From assembly GCA_017650045.1 (NCBI GenBank), contig JAGCFP010000052.1, forward strand, positions 1 to 44,727: a DNA stretch of 44,727 bases, in the 5' to 3' direction. The position numbers were made by a program, and so were the translations under genes. The notes below the pieces were generated by a model, which was given only the letters and a program-made list of their open reading frames with translations, had not been told where the DNA came from and ran no database searches. The DNA comes from Bacteroidaceae bacterium (lineage in GTDB: Bacteria > Bacteroidota > Bacteroidia > Bacteroidales > Bacteroidaceae). Below are positions 32,789 through 42,139 of this stretch, piece after piece (the first letter of the stretch is position 1; each line of letters starts with the position of its first letter).

Positions 32789-34057
32789 ATGACTCAAATC
32801 ATCATATATCTGCTTATCGCGATGGCTCTTTCCGCCTTTTTCTCAGGCATGGAGATCGCATTCGTGTCAGTTGACAAGTTACGTTTCGAAATGGATAAGA
32901 AACCAGGAATCATTTCTTCCATTCTTTCCTATTTCTTCCATCACTCCAACAACTTCATTTCCACCATGTTGGTGGGTAATAACATCGTGCTGGTAGTCTA
33001 TGGTATGCTCATGGCGCAGATTATTGAGACGCAATGGTTGGCAGGTATTCCGATGAATCAATTCGCCTTGTTGCTGATAGAGACGGTTATTTCCACCTTA
33101 ATTATATTAGTAGTGGGAGAATTTCTGCCCAAGACCTTGTTTAAGATCAACCCCAACCTGATGATGAAGATCTTTGCCATTCCACTTTATCTGTTCTATA
33201 TCATCTTATATCCTATTTCTAAGTTTTCTTCCGGACTTTCCTATATCTTCCTTCGCCTGTTTGGCATGGATGTCAATAAGGATGTGTCTGACAAGGCTTT
33301 CGGACGTGTGGATCTCGACTATTTCGTGACGTCGAGTATAGAAAATGCTGAGAATGAGGACGAATTGGATACCGAAGTGAAGATCTTCCATAATGCGATG
33401 GATTTCTCCTCTGTGAAAATCAGGGATTGCATCGTACCTCGTACAGAGATCGTGGCGGTTGATGTCTCCGATCCAATGAGTAAGTTGATGAATGAGTTCA
33501 TAGAGTCGGGCATTTCCAAGGTTATTGTATATGATGGAAATATAGATAATATTGTGGGATACATCCATTCCTCAGAGATGTTCCGCAACCCTACGGATTG
33601 GCATAAGAGCATTAAGAAGATCCCTATCGTGCCAGAAACCATGTCGGCTCATAAGCTGATGTCTATCTTCATGCAGGAGAAGAAGTCCATTGCTGTGGTG
33701 GTGGATGAATTTGGTGGTACGTCAGGTATCGTTTCTCTGGAAGATCTTGTGGAGGAAATCTTTGGCGACATAGAAGATGAGCATGACAATACTTCTTACA
33801 TCTGCAAGCAAGTGGGAGAAAATGAATACCTGCTTTCCGGACGCATGGAGATAGAGAAAGTCAATGAGACATTGGATCTGGATTTACCAGAATCAGACGA
33901 TTACCTCACGGTCGCAGGATTGATACTGGATGTCTATCAGAGTTTCCCTAAGCTGCATGATATAGTAACCGTAGGCAAATATGAGTTCAAAATGATAAAA
34001 ATGACAGCCACAAAGATTGAAATCGTACGTTTAAAAGTGAATGAAAATGCAGAATAA
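32789..34057 (+). CDS. CNNM/CorC (HlyC) family membrane protein, GldE-like
   Basis: A 422-residue protein: CNNM transmembrane domain with three or four helices (about 1-150, including SAFFSGMEIAFVSVDKLRFEM and TMLVGNNIVLVVYG), a pair of CBS domains (about 205-330, MDFSSVKIRDCIVPRTEIVAVD and KSIAVVVDEFGGTSGIVSLEDLVEEIFGDI) and a C-terminal CorC_HlyC domain (about 345-420, LPESDDYLTVAGLILD). The family is linked to Mg2+/Co2+ transport; in Bacteroidetes close relatives are named GldE of the gliding/T9SS region. It follows lptC by 8 bp. Confidence 0.9.
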   Translation: MTQIIIYLLIAMALSAFFSGMEIAFVSVDKLRFEMDKKPGIISSILSYFFHHSNNFISTMLVGNNIVLVVYGMLMAQIIETQWLAGIPMNQFALLLIETVISTLIILVVGEFLPKTLFKINPNLMMKIFAIPLYLFYIILYPISKFSSGLSYIFLRLFGMDVNKDVSDKAFGRVDLDYFVTSSIENAENEDELDTEVKIFHNAMDFSSVKIRDCIVPRTEIVAVDVSDPMSKLMNEFIESGISKVIVYDGNIDNIVGYIHSSEMFRNPTDWHKSIKKIPIVPETMSAHKLMSIFMQEKKSIAVVVDEFGGTSGIVSLEDLVEEIFGDIEDEHDNTSYICKQVGENEYLLSGRMEIEKVNETLDLDLPESDDYLTVAGLILDVYQSFPKLHDIVTVGKYEFKMIKMTATKIEIVRLKVNENAE

Positions 34058-34100
34058 GCAAATTTTTCGTAAATTATTAGAGGTTTATTGACATTTTTTG

Positions 34101-34108
34101 TACCTTTG
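34101..34108 (+). promoter_or_regulatory. -7 box (TACCTTTG) for the SurA/PpiD-like gene
   Basis: TACCTTTG, a full match to TAnnTTTG, 41 bp before the ATG at 34150. The -33 region (TTAG) is weak. Confidence 0.6.
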
Positions 34109-34149
34109 TGCGCTAATTTTGAGAAATAAGAATAAAACTATAATAGAAA

Positions 34150-36288
34150 ATGGCAGCATTACAATCAATTAGGTCCAAAGGACCCCTGTTGGTGGCCACT
34201 ATTGGCCTTGGCTTGTTCGCCTTTATTGCAGGTGACGCCTGGAAAGTGATAGCTCCACATCAGACTCAGAATGTGGGGGAAGTAAATGGTGAGTCAATTA
34301 CAGCGCAAGAATACCAGCAATTGGTAGAGGAGTACACTGATGCAGTGAAATTTGCTCAGGGACTGAATGCGCTTACAGAAGATCAGACCGATGCCGTGAA
34401 GGATCAGGTTTGGAATACGTTTGTGAACAATAAGTTGTTAGAGAAGGAAGCCGATAAGTTGGGCTTGGAAGTTACCGATGAGGAAGTACAGGATATCATC
34501 AATACTGGTACTTATTCTTTGTTGACCAATACGCCGTTCATCAATCAGCAGACTGGTCTGTTTGACAAGGACATGTTGAACATGTTCCTGGTACAGTATT
34601 CTCAGATGAATGCCCAGACCGATGCTACGACGGCTAACTACTATCAGCAGGTTTACAACTACTGGAAGTTTGTGGAGAAGAACATCCGTCAGAACCGTCT
34701 GGCTGAGAAATATCAGGCACTGATTAGCAAGTCTTTGTTCTCTAATCCTGTAGAGGCACAGGCCACTTATGATGCCCGTATCAATGAGACCGACATGCTG
34801 ATGGCTGCTATTCCTTATTCTTCCATTAGTGATGATGACGTGACCGTTACAGATGCTGATATTCAGGCTGCTTACAATGAGAGGAAAGAGCAGTTCCGCC
34901 AGTTGGCAGAGACCCGTAACCTGCGCTATATCGATGTTCAGGTAGTGGCTAGCGATGAAGACAGAGCCGCTCTCCAGAGAGAGATGATGGAATATACGGA
35001 GCAGTTGGGTGGTGATGTAGAAGATTATACTTCTTTCATTCGTTCTACGGATTCTGAAGTACCTTATGTGGATTTGTTCTATACGACCAATGCATTGCCT
35101 TCTGACGTAGTGGCACGCTTAGACTCTGTGGCTCTGGGTGAGGCTTATGGTCCTTACTACAATGCTTCTGACAATTCACTGACTTCATTCAAGAAGTTGG
35201 CTGTATCTGCTGAGCCAGATTCTATCCAGTTCCGTCAGATTCAGGTAACCGCTACTACCAAGCAGCGTATGACTGAATTAGCTGACAGTATCTTCAATGC
35301 ACTGAAGGGTGGTGCCAACTTTGAAGAGATCGCACAGAAGTATGGTCAGACAGGTGAAACCACTTGGATCAGTTCTGCCAATTATGAAGGTGCCCAGATC
35401 GACAATGATAACTTGAAGTACATCAAGGCCATCGTTTCTCAGCCAAAGAACCAGTTGGTAAATCTGGCTTTGAACCAGGCAAACATCATTCTGGAAGTGA
35501 CCGACCGTAAGGCTGTAGATACCAAGTATAAGGTTGCCGTTGTGAAGCGCCCCATCGAATTCAGCAAGGATACCTATACCAAGGCATATAACGACTTCAG
35601 TCAGTTCGTAGCTACCAACAATACGTTGGATAAGATGGTTGCCAATGCTGAGGATGCTGGTTACCGCCTTTATTCTGCTAATGATGTGTACAACTACGAT
35701 CATAACATCGGTGGCATCAAGGGTACCAGAGAGGCTTTGAAGTGGGCCTTCGGTGCTAAGGGTGGTGAAGCTTCTGGCCTCTATGAGTGTGGAGAGAGCG
35801 ATCACCTGATGATGGTGGCGGTTTCTGGCATCATTAAGAAAGGTTATCGTCCATTGGCATTGTTGTCTGATGACCTTCGTCAGGAAGTGCTTCGCGACAA
35901 GAAGGCTGAGAAGATCATGGCTGATATCAAGGCTGCTGGTGCAACTACCATCGACCAGATCAAGAATATGGCCAATGCTGTGAACGACTCTGTGAAGCAT
36001 GTCACATTCTCTGCACCTGCATACATCACTGCACTCCGTTCAACAGAACCTATCGTTAGCGCGTTTGCAGCTGCTAGTCAGCAAGGTCAGGTAAGTGCTC
36101 CTCTGAAGGGTCAGAGCGGTATCATCGTTCTTCAGCCTTATGCAACGAACAAGATCAATGATACTTTCGATGCTGCTACTGAAGAGTCAAGAACAGTGAA
36201 TACCAACGCCAATGTGGTAAGTTCACAGTTTGTAACCGACTTGTATATGAAGGCTAAGGTAACGGACAATCGTTATCTGTACTTCTAA
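34150..36288 (+). CDS. PpiD/SurA-like peptidylprolyl isomerase, membrane-anchored chaperone
   Basis: A 712-residue periplasmic folding factor anchored by one N-terminal helix (GPLLVATIGLGLFAFIAGDAW). The SurA-like N-terminal region follows (VGEVNGESITAQEYQQLVEEY, WNTFVNNKLLEKEADKLGLEVTDEEV), the pattern of PpiD. A parvulin-like segment is around 360-430 (SIQFRQIQVTATTKQRMTEL, FEEIAQKYGQTGETTW), which looks incomplete, so isomerase activity is uncertain. The protein ends with a C-terminal helical half. PpiD-type proteins assist newly secreted proteins at SecYEG. Own promoter upstream and a strong terminator downstream make it a single-gene unit. Confidence 0.88.
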   Translation: MAALQSIRSKGPLLVATIGLGLFAFIAGDAWKVIAPHQTQNVGEVNGESITAQEYQQLVEEYTDAVKFAQGLNALTEDQTDAVKDQVWNTFVNNKLLEKEADKLGLEVTDEEVQDIINTGTYSLLTNTPFINQQTGLFDKDMLNMFLVQYSQMNAQTDATTANYYQQVYNYWKFVEKNIRQNRLAEKYQALISKSLFSNPVEAQATYDARINETDMLMAAIPYSSISDDDVTVTDADIQAAYNERKEQFRQLAETRNLRYIDVQVVASDEDRAALQREMMEYTEQLGGDVEDYTSFIRSTDSEVPYVDLFYTTNALPSDVVARLDSVALGEAYGPYYNASDNSLTSFKKLAVSAEPDSIQFRQIQVTATTKQRMTELADSIFNALKGGANFEEIAQKYGQTGETTWISSANYEGAQIDNDNLKYIKAIVSQPKNQLVNLALNQANIILEVTDRKAVDTKYKVAVVKRPIEFSKDTYTKAYNDFSQFVATNNTLDKMVANAEDAGYRLYSANDVYNYDHNIGGIKGTREALKWAFGAKGGEASGLYECGESDHLMMVAVSGIIKKGYRPLALLSDDLRQEVLRDKKAEKIMADIKAAGATTIDQIKNMANAVNDSVKHVTFSAPAYITALRSTEPIVSAFAAASQQGQVSAPLKGQSGIIVLQPYATNKINDTFDAATEESRTVNTNANVVSSQFVTDLYMKAKVTDNRYLYF

Positions 36289-36308
36289 ACCATATGACCA
36301 AACGAAAG

Positions 36309-36342
36309 GGCCGTCCGAAGGCAAAGTCGGACGGCCTTTTTT
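36309..36342 (+). terminator. Rho-independent terminator
   Basis: Perfect 10-bp stem GGCCGTCCGA (36309-36318) / TCGGACGGCC (36327-36336), 8-nt loop, six T residues. It ends the PpiD-like gene transcript. Confidence 0.95.
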
Positions 36343-36369
36343 GTCAAACCCGTTATTATCAAACTAAAC

Positions 36370-37419
36370 ATGGAACTTCAGTCGAAAGAACCACTGTTGG
36401 GAAAGACCTTAGAGGAATTGCAGGGTATTGTAAAACTACTCGACATGCCTGCTTTTACTGCCAAGCAGATTGCTTCTTGGCTTTATGGCAAGCGCGTACG
36501 TTCCATCGATGAAATGACCAACTTATCCCTGAAGAACCGTCAGTTGCTCAGTGCATCTTATGAGGTTGGCGCTTCAGATCCCGTGGATGCCATGCGTTCT
36601 GTAGATGGAACGGTGAAGTATCTCTACGGAGCAGGAAAGGCACACTTCGTGGAAACGGTGTATATTCCTGATGAGGATAGGGCAACCATCTGCGTATCAT
36701 CCCAAGTTGGCTGTAAAATGAACTGTAAGTTCTGTATGACAGGCAAGCAAGGTTTCAAGGCAAACCTCAGTGCTGCGCAGATTATCAACCAGATTAACTC
36801 CCTGCCAGAGTATGACACCCTTACCAATGTGGTGATGATGGGTATGGGGGAGCCACTCGACAATGTGGATGAGGTTCTGAAAGCCCTGGAGATTATGACT
36901 GCCCCTTGGGGATATGCCTGGAGTCCGAAGCGCATCACGCTCTCATCAGTAGGTTTGGCAAAGGGACTTAAACGATTCTTAGAGGAGTCTGAATGCCATC
37001 TGGCCATAAGTCTGCATTCGCCTATCCCTCAACAACGAAGGGAACTGATGCCTGCAGAAAAGGCATTCTCTATCAGAGAGGTGGTGAAGGTATTGCGCGA
37101 CTATGATTTCAGTAAGCAGCGTCGTCTTTCTTTTGAATATATCCTTTTCAAGGGCGTCAATGACTCAGAGCTTTATGCCAAGGAATTACTGAAACTGCTC
37201 CGCGGACTCGACTGCCGCATTAATCTGATACGATTCCATGCCATCCCTGGCGTTGATTTGGAAGGTACGGCGATGGAAGACATTGTCAAGTTCCGTGACT
37301 ATCTCACCTCTCACGGCTTGTTCTCCACCATTAGGGCTTCAAGGGGAGAGGATATCTTTGCTGCCTGCGGAATGCTCTCCACAGCTAAGCAAGAGGGATT
37401 TAACGAAGATTTAACATAG
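36370..37419 (+). CDS. rlmN: 23S rRNA/tRNA adenine C2-methyltransferase RlmN
   Basis: Radical SAM enzyme that methylates C2 of A2503 in 23S rRNA and A37 in some tRNAs. The 349-residue protein has the N-terminal helical domain, the 4Fe-4S motif CKMNCKFC (Cys115, Cys119, Cys122), MGMGEPLDNVDEV, the SAM-contact ISLHSP block and the catalytic C-terminal Cys333 in FAACGML. Typical length, no anomalies. Confidence 0.97.
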   Translation: MELQSKEPLLGKTLEELQGIVKLLDMPAFTAKQIASWLYGKRVRSIDEMTNLSLKNRQLLSASYEVGASDPVDAMRSVDGTVKYLYGAGKAHFVETVYIPDEDRATICVSSQVGCKMNCKFCMTGKQGFKANLSAAQIINQINSLPEYDTLTNVVMMGMGEPLDNVDEVLKALEIMTAPWGYAWSPKRITLSSVGLAKGLKRFLEESECHLAISLHSPIPQQRRELMPAEKAFSIREVVKVLRDYDFSKQRRLSFEYILFKGVNDSELYAKELLKLLRGLDCRINLIRFHAIPGVDLEGTAMEDIVKFRDYLTSHGLFSTIRASRGEDIFAACGMLSTAKQEGFNEDLT

Positions 37420-37424
37420 AAACA

Positions 37425-37456
37425 TTTGGGCTTCGCATCAATTCTTTGTAGATTTG
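37425..37456 (+). promoter_or_regulatory. Consensus Bacteroidetes promoter for the DUF4837 gene
   Basis: TTTG (37425-37428), exactly 20 bp, TAGATTTG (37449-37456), 28 bp before the ATG at 37485. Confidence 0.85.
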
Positions 37457-37484
37457 TTGCACATTATTAATAATATAAGGAATT

Positions 37485-38549
37485 ATGAAACGATATCTCT
37501 ATTATTTCAGTATAATGATGCTTGTGCTGCTTGCTGTTACGGCATGTTCCAGAAGCGGTAGGCCAAGAAGGGGAGGTGTGAGCATCCTGACCCCTACATC
37601 CAGTGGTAGTGCCTATGAGATGTTGGTTGTCGTCGATGACGATCTTTGGGAGCGTCCTGCTGGTCGTGCCCTTTTCGACGTACTCGATTCTGACGTGCCA
37701 GGTCTTCCACAGCCAGAGCGCTCTTTCCGCATCATGCATACCGCCCCACGTAATTATGATGCCACCATGAAGTTGGTGCGTAATATTGTGGTAGTAGATA
37801 TCAAAAACACCTATACTCAGGGAAAGTTCAGGTATTCCAAGGATATGTATGCCTATCCACAGGCCATCCTGAATATTCAGGCTCCTGATGAGGATACCTT
37901 TGAAGAGTTTGTCAAAGCCAACAAGCAAGTCATCCTCGACCTCTTCAACCATGCTGAGATGAACCGTCAGATAGATGTGCTGCGTTATGAACACAGTGAC
38001 TATATTTCCACCCAGGTAAAGAGCATGTTTGATTGTGATGTGTGGGTATCTGGCGAACTTCGTTCTACCAAGCAGGGACAGGATTTCTTCTGGGCGGGTA
38101 CCAATACGGCCACCAACGACCGTAACTATGTGATTTATTCCTATCCTTATAAAGACACACGTACGTTTACTAAGGAGTTCTTCGTTAACAAGCGCGACTC
38201 TGTGATGAAAGAAAACATCCCTGGTGCTAAGGAAAACAGCTACATGGCTACCGATTCACTGATGACCAATGTCACCGCTTACAACCTCAATGGTGAATAC
38301 ATCTTCGAGGCTCGTGGCTTGTGGCGCATGAAGGGTGACTTCATGGGAGGTCCTTATGTGTCTCAGGCTCGTGTGGATCAGGCCAACCAACGTGTGATTG
38401 TGGAAGAGATATTTGTATATGCACCCGATAAGAACAAACGTAACTTGGTCAAGGGCATGGAGGCTTCACTTTATACCTTGCGCTTGCCTAACAGCAAGAA
38501 CGAGACTGGGGAGATTCCTATTGGGATGGAAGATTCTGCTTCAGAATAA
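37485..38549 (+). CDS. DUF4837 family lipoprotein
   Basis: A 354-residue lipoprotein: signal MKRYLYYFSIMMLVLLAVTAC with Cys21. It matches DUF4837 of Bacteroidetes: SGSAYEMLVVVDDDLWERPAGRALFDVL near the start, TFEEFVKANKQVILDLFNHAE in the middle, and ARGLWRMKGDFMGGPYVSQ toward the end. The duplicated alpha/beta pattern suggests two similar subdomains. Function unknown. First gene of a run (pdxA, sigma-54 activator, lptE, TPR protein, secG) with gaps of at most 17 bp. Confidence 0.88.
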   Translation: MKRYLYYFSIMMLVLLAVTACSRSGRPRRGGVSILTPTSSGSAYEMLVVVDDDLWERPAGRALFDVLDSDVPGLPQPERSFRIMHTAPRNYDATMKLVRNIVVVDIKNTYTQGKFRYSKDMYAYPQAILNIQAPDEDTFEEFVKANKQVILDLFNHAEMNRQIDVLRYEHSDYISTQVKSMFDCDVWVSGELRSTKQGQDFFWAGTNTATNDRNYVIYSYPYKDTRTFTKEFFVNKRDSVMKENIPGAKENSYMATDSLMTNVTAYNLNGEYIFEARGLWRMKGDFMGGPYVSQARVDQANQRVIVEEIFVYAPDKNKRNLVKGMEASLYTLRLPNSKNETGEIPIGMEDSASE

Positions 38550-38566
38550 GTAAATATTCAACTTAC

Positions 38567-39670
38567 ATGGAAGATCGTAAAATCAGAGTAGCTATTACTC
38601 AAGGAGATATAAATGGTGTGGGTTATGAGGTTATCTTGAAAACCTTCGATAACCCCACGATGTTGGAACTCTGTACCCCTGTGATTTATGGGTCGCCCAA
38701 GGTGGCTGCCTATCATCGCAAGTCGTTGGAGCTATCCACTAATTTCACCATCGTCAATTCTGCTGCAGATGCAGTAGAAGATAGACTGAATATCGTCAGT
38801 TGTACCGAGGATGAAGTCAAAGTTGATTTCGCCAAGGCCGATGCAGAAGCTGGTAAAGCTGCCGCAGATGCCTTGCAGAAGGTTGTAGAAGAGTATCACG
38901 ACTATCTGGTGGATGTGCTGGTTACTGCTCCTGTGAATCACCAGATCCTTTCTTCAGAGCTGTTCCCTTTCAAGACTCAGCATGCCTACTTGGAACAAGC
39001 CATCGGAGAGGGTGCTCGCTCATTGGCTATCTATGTGAAAGATCATTTCCGCATAGCCTCAGTAACCTCCAATATCCCGTTGCGTGACGTCCCTGCAGCA
39101 CTTACTCAGGAATTGTTGCAAGAACGTTTGGAAGCCTTTGCGGCTTCACTGACCACTGACTTTGGCATCGATGCTCCACGCATTGCTGTGCTTTCCCTCA
39201 ATCCGCGCAATACAGCTACTAACAGCTTCGGTTCAGAGGAAGAAAACTGCATTATCCCTGTGGTCACAGAGATGTCGCACAACGGCATGCTTTGCTTCGG
39301 CCCTTATGCTGTAGATGAGTTTATGGGGAAGGAAGAGTATATACACTATGATGGTGTCTTAGCCATGTATCATGATCAGGCACTGGCAGTCTTTAATACG
39401 CTTTCTCAGGAAGAGGGCGTGGTTTATACCGCTGGCCTCCCATTGATACGTACAGCGCCTGCTTATAGCGTCAAGTATGATGTGGTAGGAAAAGGAGTGA
39501 TGGATGAGAACTCTTTCCGTCAGGCCATTTATCTGGCACTGGATATCTTCCGCCAGCGTGAACGTGAACGTGAAGCCCACGCCAATCCGTTGCGTAAGCA
39601 GTATTATGACAAGCGTGACGACAGCGATAAGCTGAAACAGATGGATACCAATCCTGAGGATGAATTATAA
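38567..39670 (+). CDS. pdxA: PdxA-family 4-hydroxythreonine-4-phosphate dehydrogenase homologue, divergent active site
   Basis: A 367-residue member of the PdxA family, which oxidises 4-phosphohydroxy-L-threonine in pyridoxal phosphate synthesis. The frame of the family is clear: VAITQGDINGVGYEVILKTF, VLVTAPVNH, AMYHDQALAVF, TAGLPLIRT and VGKGVMDENSFRQAIYLALDIF. The metal and substrate residues are partly altered: the usual G-H-T-E reads QHAY (His139 kept), the usual N-P-H-A-G-E reads NPRNTA (Arg214 in place of the second metal His), and the usual T-S-P-D-H-G reads TAPAYS. His269 (YHDQ) is kept. Loss of a ligand suggests reduced or changed activity. Confidence 0.85.
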   Translation: MEDRKIRVAITQGDINGVGYEVILKTFDNPTMLELCTPVIYGSPKVAAYHRKSLELSTNFTIVNSAADAVEDRLNIVSCTEDEVKVDFAKADAEAGKAAADALQKVVEEYHDYLVDVLVTAPVNHQILSSELFPFKTQHAYLEQAIGEGARSLAIYVKDHFRIASVTSNIPLRDVPAALTQELLQERLEAFAASLTTDFGIDAPRIAVLSLNPRNTATNSFGSEEENCIIPVVTEMSHNGMLCFGPYAVDEFMGKEEYIHYDGVLAMYHDQALAVFNTLSQEEGVVYTAGLPLIRTAPAYSVKYDVVGKGVMDENSFRQAIYLALDIFRQREREREAHANPLRKQYYDKRDDSDKLKQMDTNPEDEL

Positions 39671-39678
39671 ACCAAACT

Positions 39679-40962
39679 ATGATCAGGCCTGAAATTATAC
39701 AACAAGTCAAACAGCATTTCGGCATCATTGGCAACAATGAGGCACTGTTGCATGGCATTGATGCCGCGTTGCAAGTAGCCTCTACCGATGCTTCGGTACT
39801 GATTACGGGAGAGAGTGGTGTAGGAAAGGAAAGTTTCCCTAAGATCATCCACGCCTATAGCCCCCGTAAGCATGAAAGCTACATTGCCGTGAACTGTGGA
39901 GCCATTCCAGAAGGAACGATTGACTCTGAGCTTTTCGGGCACGTCAAAGGTGCTTTCACAGGTGCCATTGATGAGCGTAAAGGTTATTTTGGTGAGGCCA
40001 ATGGTGGCACCATTTTCCTTGATGAGGTGGGTGAGCTTCCGCTTTCCACCCAAGCCCGTCTTCTGCGTGTGCTGGAGAGCGGAGAATACATTAAGGTGGG
40101 ATCTTCTAAGGTTGAGAAGACCAATGTACGTATTGTGGCAGCTACCAATCTGAACATGACACAAGCCATTGCTGATGGGCGTTTCCGCAAGGACCTGTTC
40201 TATCGTCTCAGCGTGGTGCCTATCATGCTTCCTCCACTTCGTGAGCGTGGTAATGATGTGTTACTGCTCTTCCGCAAGTTTGCGGCCGACTTTGCGGAGA
40301 AATACCGTATGCCAGCGATTCGTCTGACAGAAGATGGCAAGCAGTCGGTAATGGCTTATTCGTGGCCAGGAAATATACGTGAGCTGAAGAATGTGGTAGA
40401 GCGCATCTCTATCTTGGAAGAGAATCGCGATGTAGATGCAGAGATGTTGCGTCGCTACCTTAAGGAACAGTCGCGTGGACCTCAGCTTCCCGTATTGCTT
40501 GGAGCAGGGGAGAAGAACTTCGAGAATGAGCGCGAGTTCTTGGTGCAGGCACTCTTGGGTATGCGCCAGGAGATACAAGACCTGAAGAAGCAGTTGGAAG
40601 ACTTGCAGCAGAAACAGCAGTTGCTCATGCAGCAACCGGTGTCCGACCAACCTTCTATGACATTGATACATCCTTCACAGTCTGTGGGTGTCACTTCACC
40701 ACAGATTGCCACTTATTATAAGCCTGCTACTGTGAAGGCGGTGGATGACGATGATGACATTCAAGATACTGAGGTACTGGAAGAAGAAAATCTCTCTCTC
40801 TCAGATGCCCTGAAAGAAAAGATTATAAAAGCCCTGGAGAAGCACCACGGAAGGCGTAAGAACGCAGCTGCTGAACTGGGCATATCAGAACGAACCCTAT
40901 ATAGAAAAATCAAAGATTATGGATTGGATAAAGGCAACAATAAGAACAACGCTGCTCTGTAG
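39679..40962 (+). CDS. Sigma-54-dependent transcriptional activator without N-terminal sensor domain
   Basis: A 427-residue bacterial enhancer-binding protein. The AAA+ domain begins almost at once: GESGVGKE (44-51), the sigma-54-contacting GAFTGA loop (91-96), FLDEVGEL (113-120), and arginine-finger and sensor blocks RKDLFYRLSVVPIMLPPLRER and YSWPGNIRELKNVVERI. After a glutamine-rich linker with a coiled coil (about 285-325) comes a Fis-type helix-turn-helix (KNAAAELGISERTLYRKIKDYGL). No receiver, GAF or PAS domain precedes the AAA+ domain, so activity must be controlled another way, such as by expression level or a partner. It overlaps lptE by 44 bp. Confidence 0.93.
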   Translation: MIRPEIIQQVKQHFGIIGNNEALLHGIDAALQVASTDASVLITGESGVGKESFPKIIHAYSPRKHESYIAVNCGAIPEGTIDSELFGHVKGAFTGAIDERKGYFGEANGGTIFLDEVGELPLSTQARLLRVLESGEYIKVGSSKVEKTNVRIVAATNLNMTQAIADGRFRKDLFYRLSVVPIMLPPLRERGNDVLLLFRKFAADFAEKYRMPAIRLTEDGKQSVMAYSWPGNIRELKNVVERISILEENRDVDAEMLRRYLKEQSRGPQLPVLLGAGEKNFENEREFLVQALLGMRQEIQDLKKQLEDLQQKQQLLMQQPVSDQPSMTLIHPSQSVGVTSPQIATYYKPATVKAVDDDDDIQDTEVLEEENLSLSDALKEKIIKALEKHHGRRKNAAAELGISERTLYRKIKDYGLDKGNNKNNAAL

Positions 40963-41449
40963 TCTGCTGTTTTTGGTGGTTTCTTGCACCGTGTCTGGTT
41001 TTGGTTTGTCACCCATCAGTTCCATCGACTATAACCGCGTGAAGACCATCCAGATTGACGACTTTGCCAATCGTGCCGAGTACGTCTATGGTCCGCTTGC
41101 TACCACTTTCAATGACAAGATGAAAGACCTCTTTATCCAGCAGACACGTCTTCAACTGGTCAATACTGGGGGCGACTTGATAATTGATGGAGAAATAACG
41201 GGTTACAACCAGTACAATGAGGCGATAGATGCCAGTGGTTATTCTTCCAAGGTGAAGTTGACGCTCACGGTGAGTGTGAATTATCAGAATACCACCAATG
41301 AGGAGGAAAACTTTGCTAATCGCACGTTTACAGCCTTCCAGACCTATGACTCTTCACGCTTGCTTACCGATGTACAGGATGAGCTGATTGCCATCCTTGT
41401 GAAAGATATTGCAGAACAGATTTATAACTCTACCGTGGCCAACTGGTAA
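40919..41449 (+). CDS. lptE: LPS assembly lipoprotein LptE
   Basis: A 176-residue lipoprotein (signal MDWIKATIRTTLLCSLLFLVVSC, lipidated Cys23) with the Bacteroidetes LptE pattern: FGLSPISSIDYNRVKTIQIDDFANRA, then DLFIQQTRLQLVNTGGDLIIDGEITGY, then SSKVKLTLTVSVNY. LptE plugs the LptD barrel at the outer membrane. The start overlaps the 3' end of the sigma-54 activator by 44 bp, and the stop overlaps the next ATG (TAATG), so the genes are tightly coupled. Confidence 0.92.
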   Translation: MDWIKATIRTTLLCSLLFLVVSCTVSGFGLSPISSIDYNRVKTIQIDDFANRAEYVYGPLATTFNDKMKDLFIQQTRLQLVNTGGDLIIDGEITGYNQYNEAIDASGYSSKVKLTLTVSVNYQNTTNEEENFANRTFTAFQTYDSSRLLTDVQDELIAILVKDIAEQIYNSTVANW

Positions 41450-42135
41450 TGATGACGAATACGGACATACTGGAACTGACGAAGCATCCTGAACGCCTCA
41501 ATGGTGAGACGCTTTATGAGCTTCGTACCCTTATTCCTCGCTATCCCTATTTCCAAACTCTGCGCCTGCTTTATTTGCAGAACCTCTATCTGTTGCACGA
41601 TGCCAGTTTTGGTGCAGAACTTCGCAAGGCCATTCCTTATATAACTGATCGGGAGCAATTGTTCCGTCTGATTGAAGGAGAGTCTCCTGTGATTGCCCCC
41701 CAGCATGTGGTGGAAGCAGAGGTAGAAGAAACCGTGCAGCCAGTAGAAGACCGTACGCTGGTCTTGATAAACCACTTCCTGCAAACCCTTCCAGCCGACG
41801 AGAAGGTTACCCCTTTGCAGCAGTTGGATTATTCTACCGACTATGCTGCCTATATGTTGGCAGAAGAAACTCCGCAAGAATCCCAGCCTTCCATGTCATT
41901 GGAAGTATCAAATACACCTGCCGAAGATGCATCTCCTGCATCTGTTCCAGAGGATTTGGACGACAGCTATTTTACTGAAACCTTGGCAAAAATCTATATT
42001 CGTCAGCAAAGATATGAGAAGGCACTTGAAATAATTAGGAAATTAAATTTGAAATATCCAAAAAAAAGTGCTTACTTTGCAGACCAAATACGGTTCTTAG
42101 AGAAACTGATTATTAACGATAAATCAAATAAGTAA
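41449..42135 (+). CDS. TPR-type protein of unknown function
   Basis: A 228-residue cytoplasmic protein. The N-terminal part (LTKHPERLNGETLYELRTLIPRYPYFQTLRLLYL) is helical, the middle is a low-complexity Glu/Pro linker, and a single TPR-like unit is at the C-terminus (FTETLAKIYIRQQRYEKALEIIRKLNLKYPKKSAYFADQI). This protein lies between lptE and secG in many Bacteroidales, which supports it as a real gene, but I know no function. Confidence 0.8.
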   Translation: MMTNTDILELTKHPERLNGETLYELRTLIPRYPYFQTLRLLYLQNLYLLHDASFGAELRKAIPYITDREQLFRLIEGESPVIAPQHVVEAEVEETVQPVEDRTLVLINHFLQTLPADEKVTPLQQLDYSTDYAAYMLAEETPQESQPSMSLEVSNTPAEDASPASVPEDLDDSYFTETLAKIYIRQQRYEKALEIIRKLNLKYPKKSAYFADQIRFLEKLIINDKSNK

Positions 42136-42139
42136 TAAA

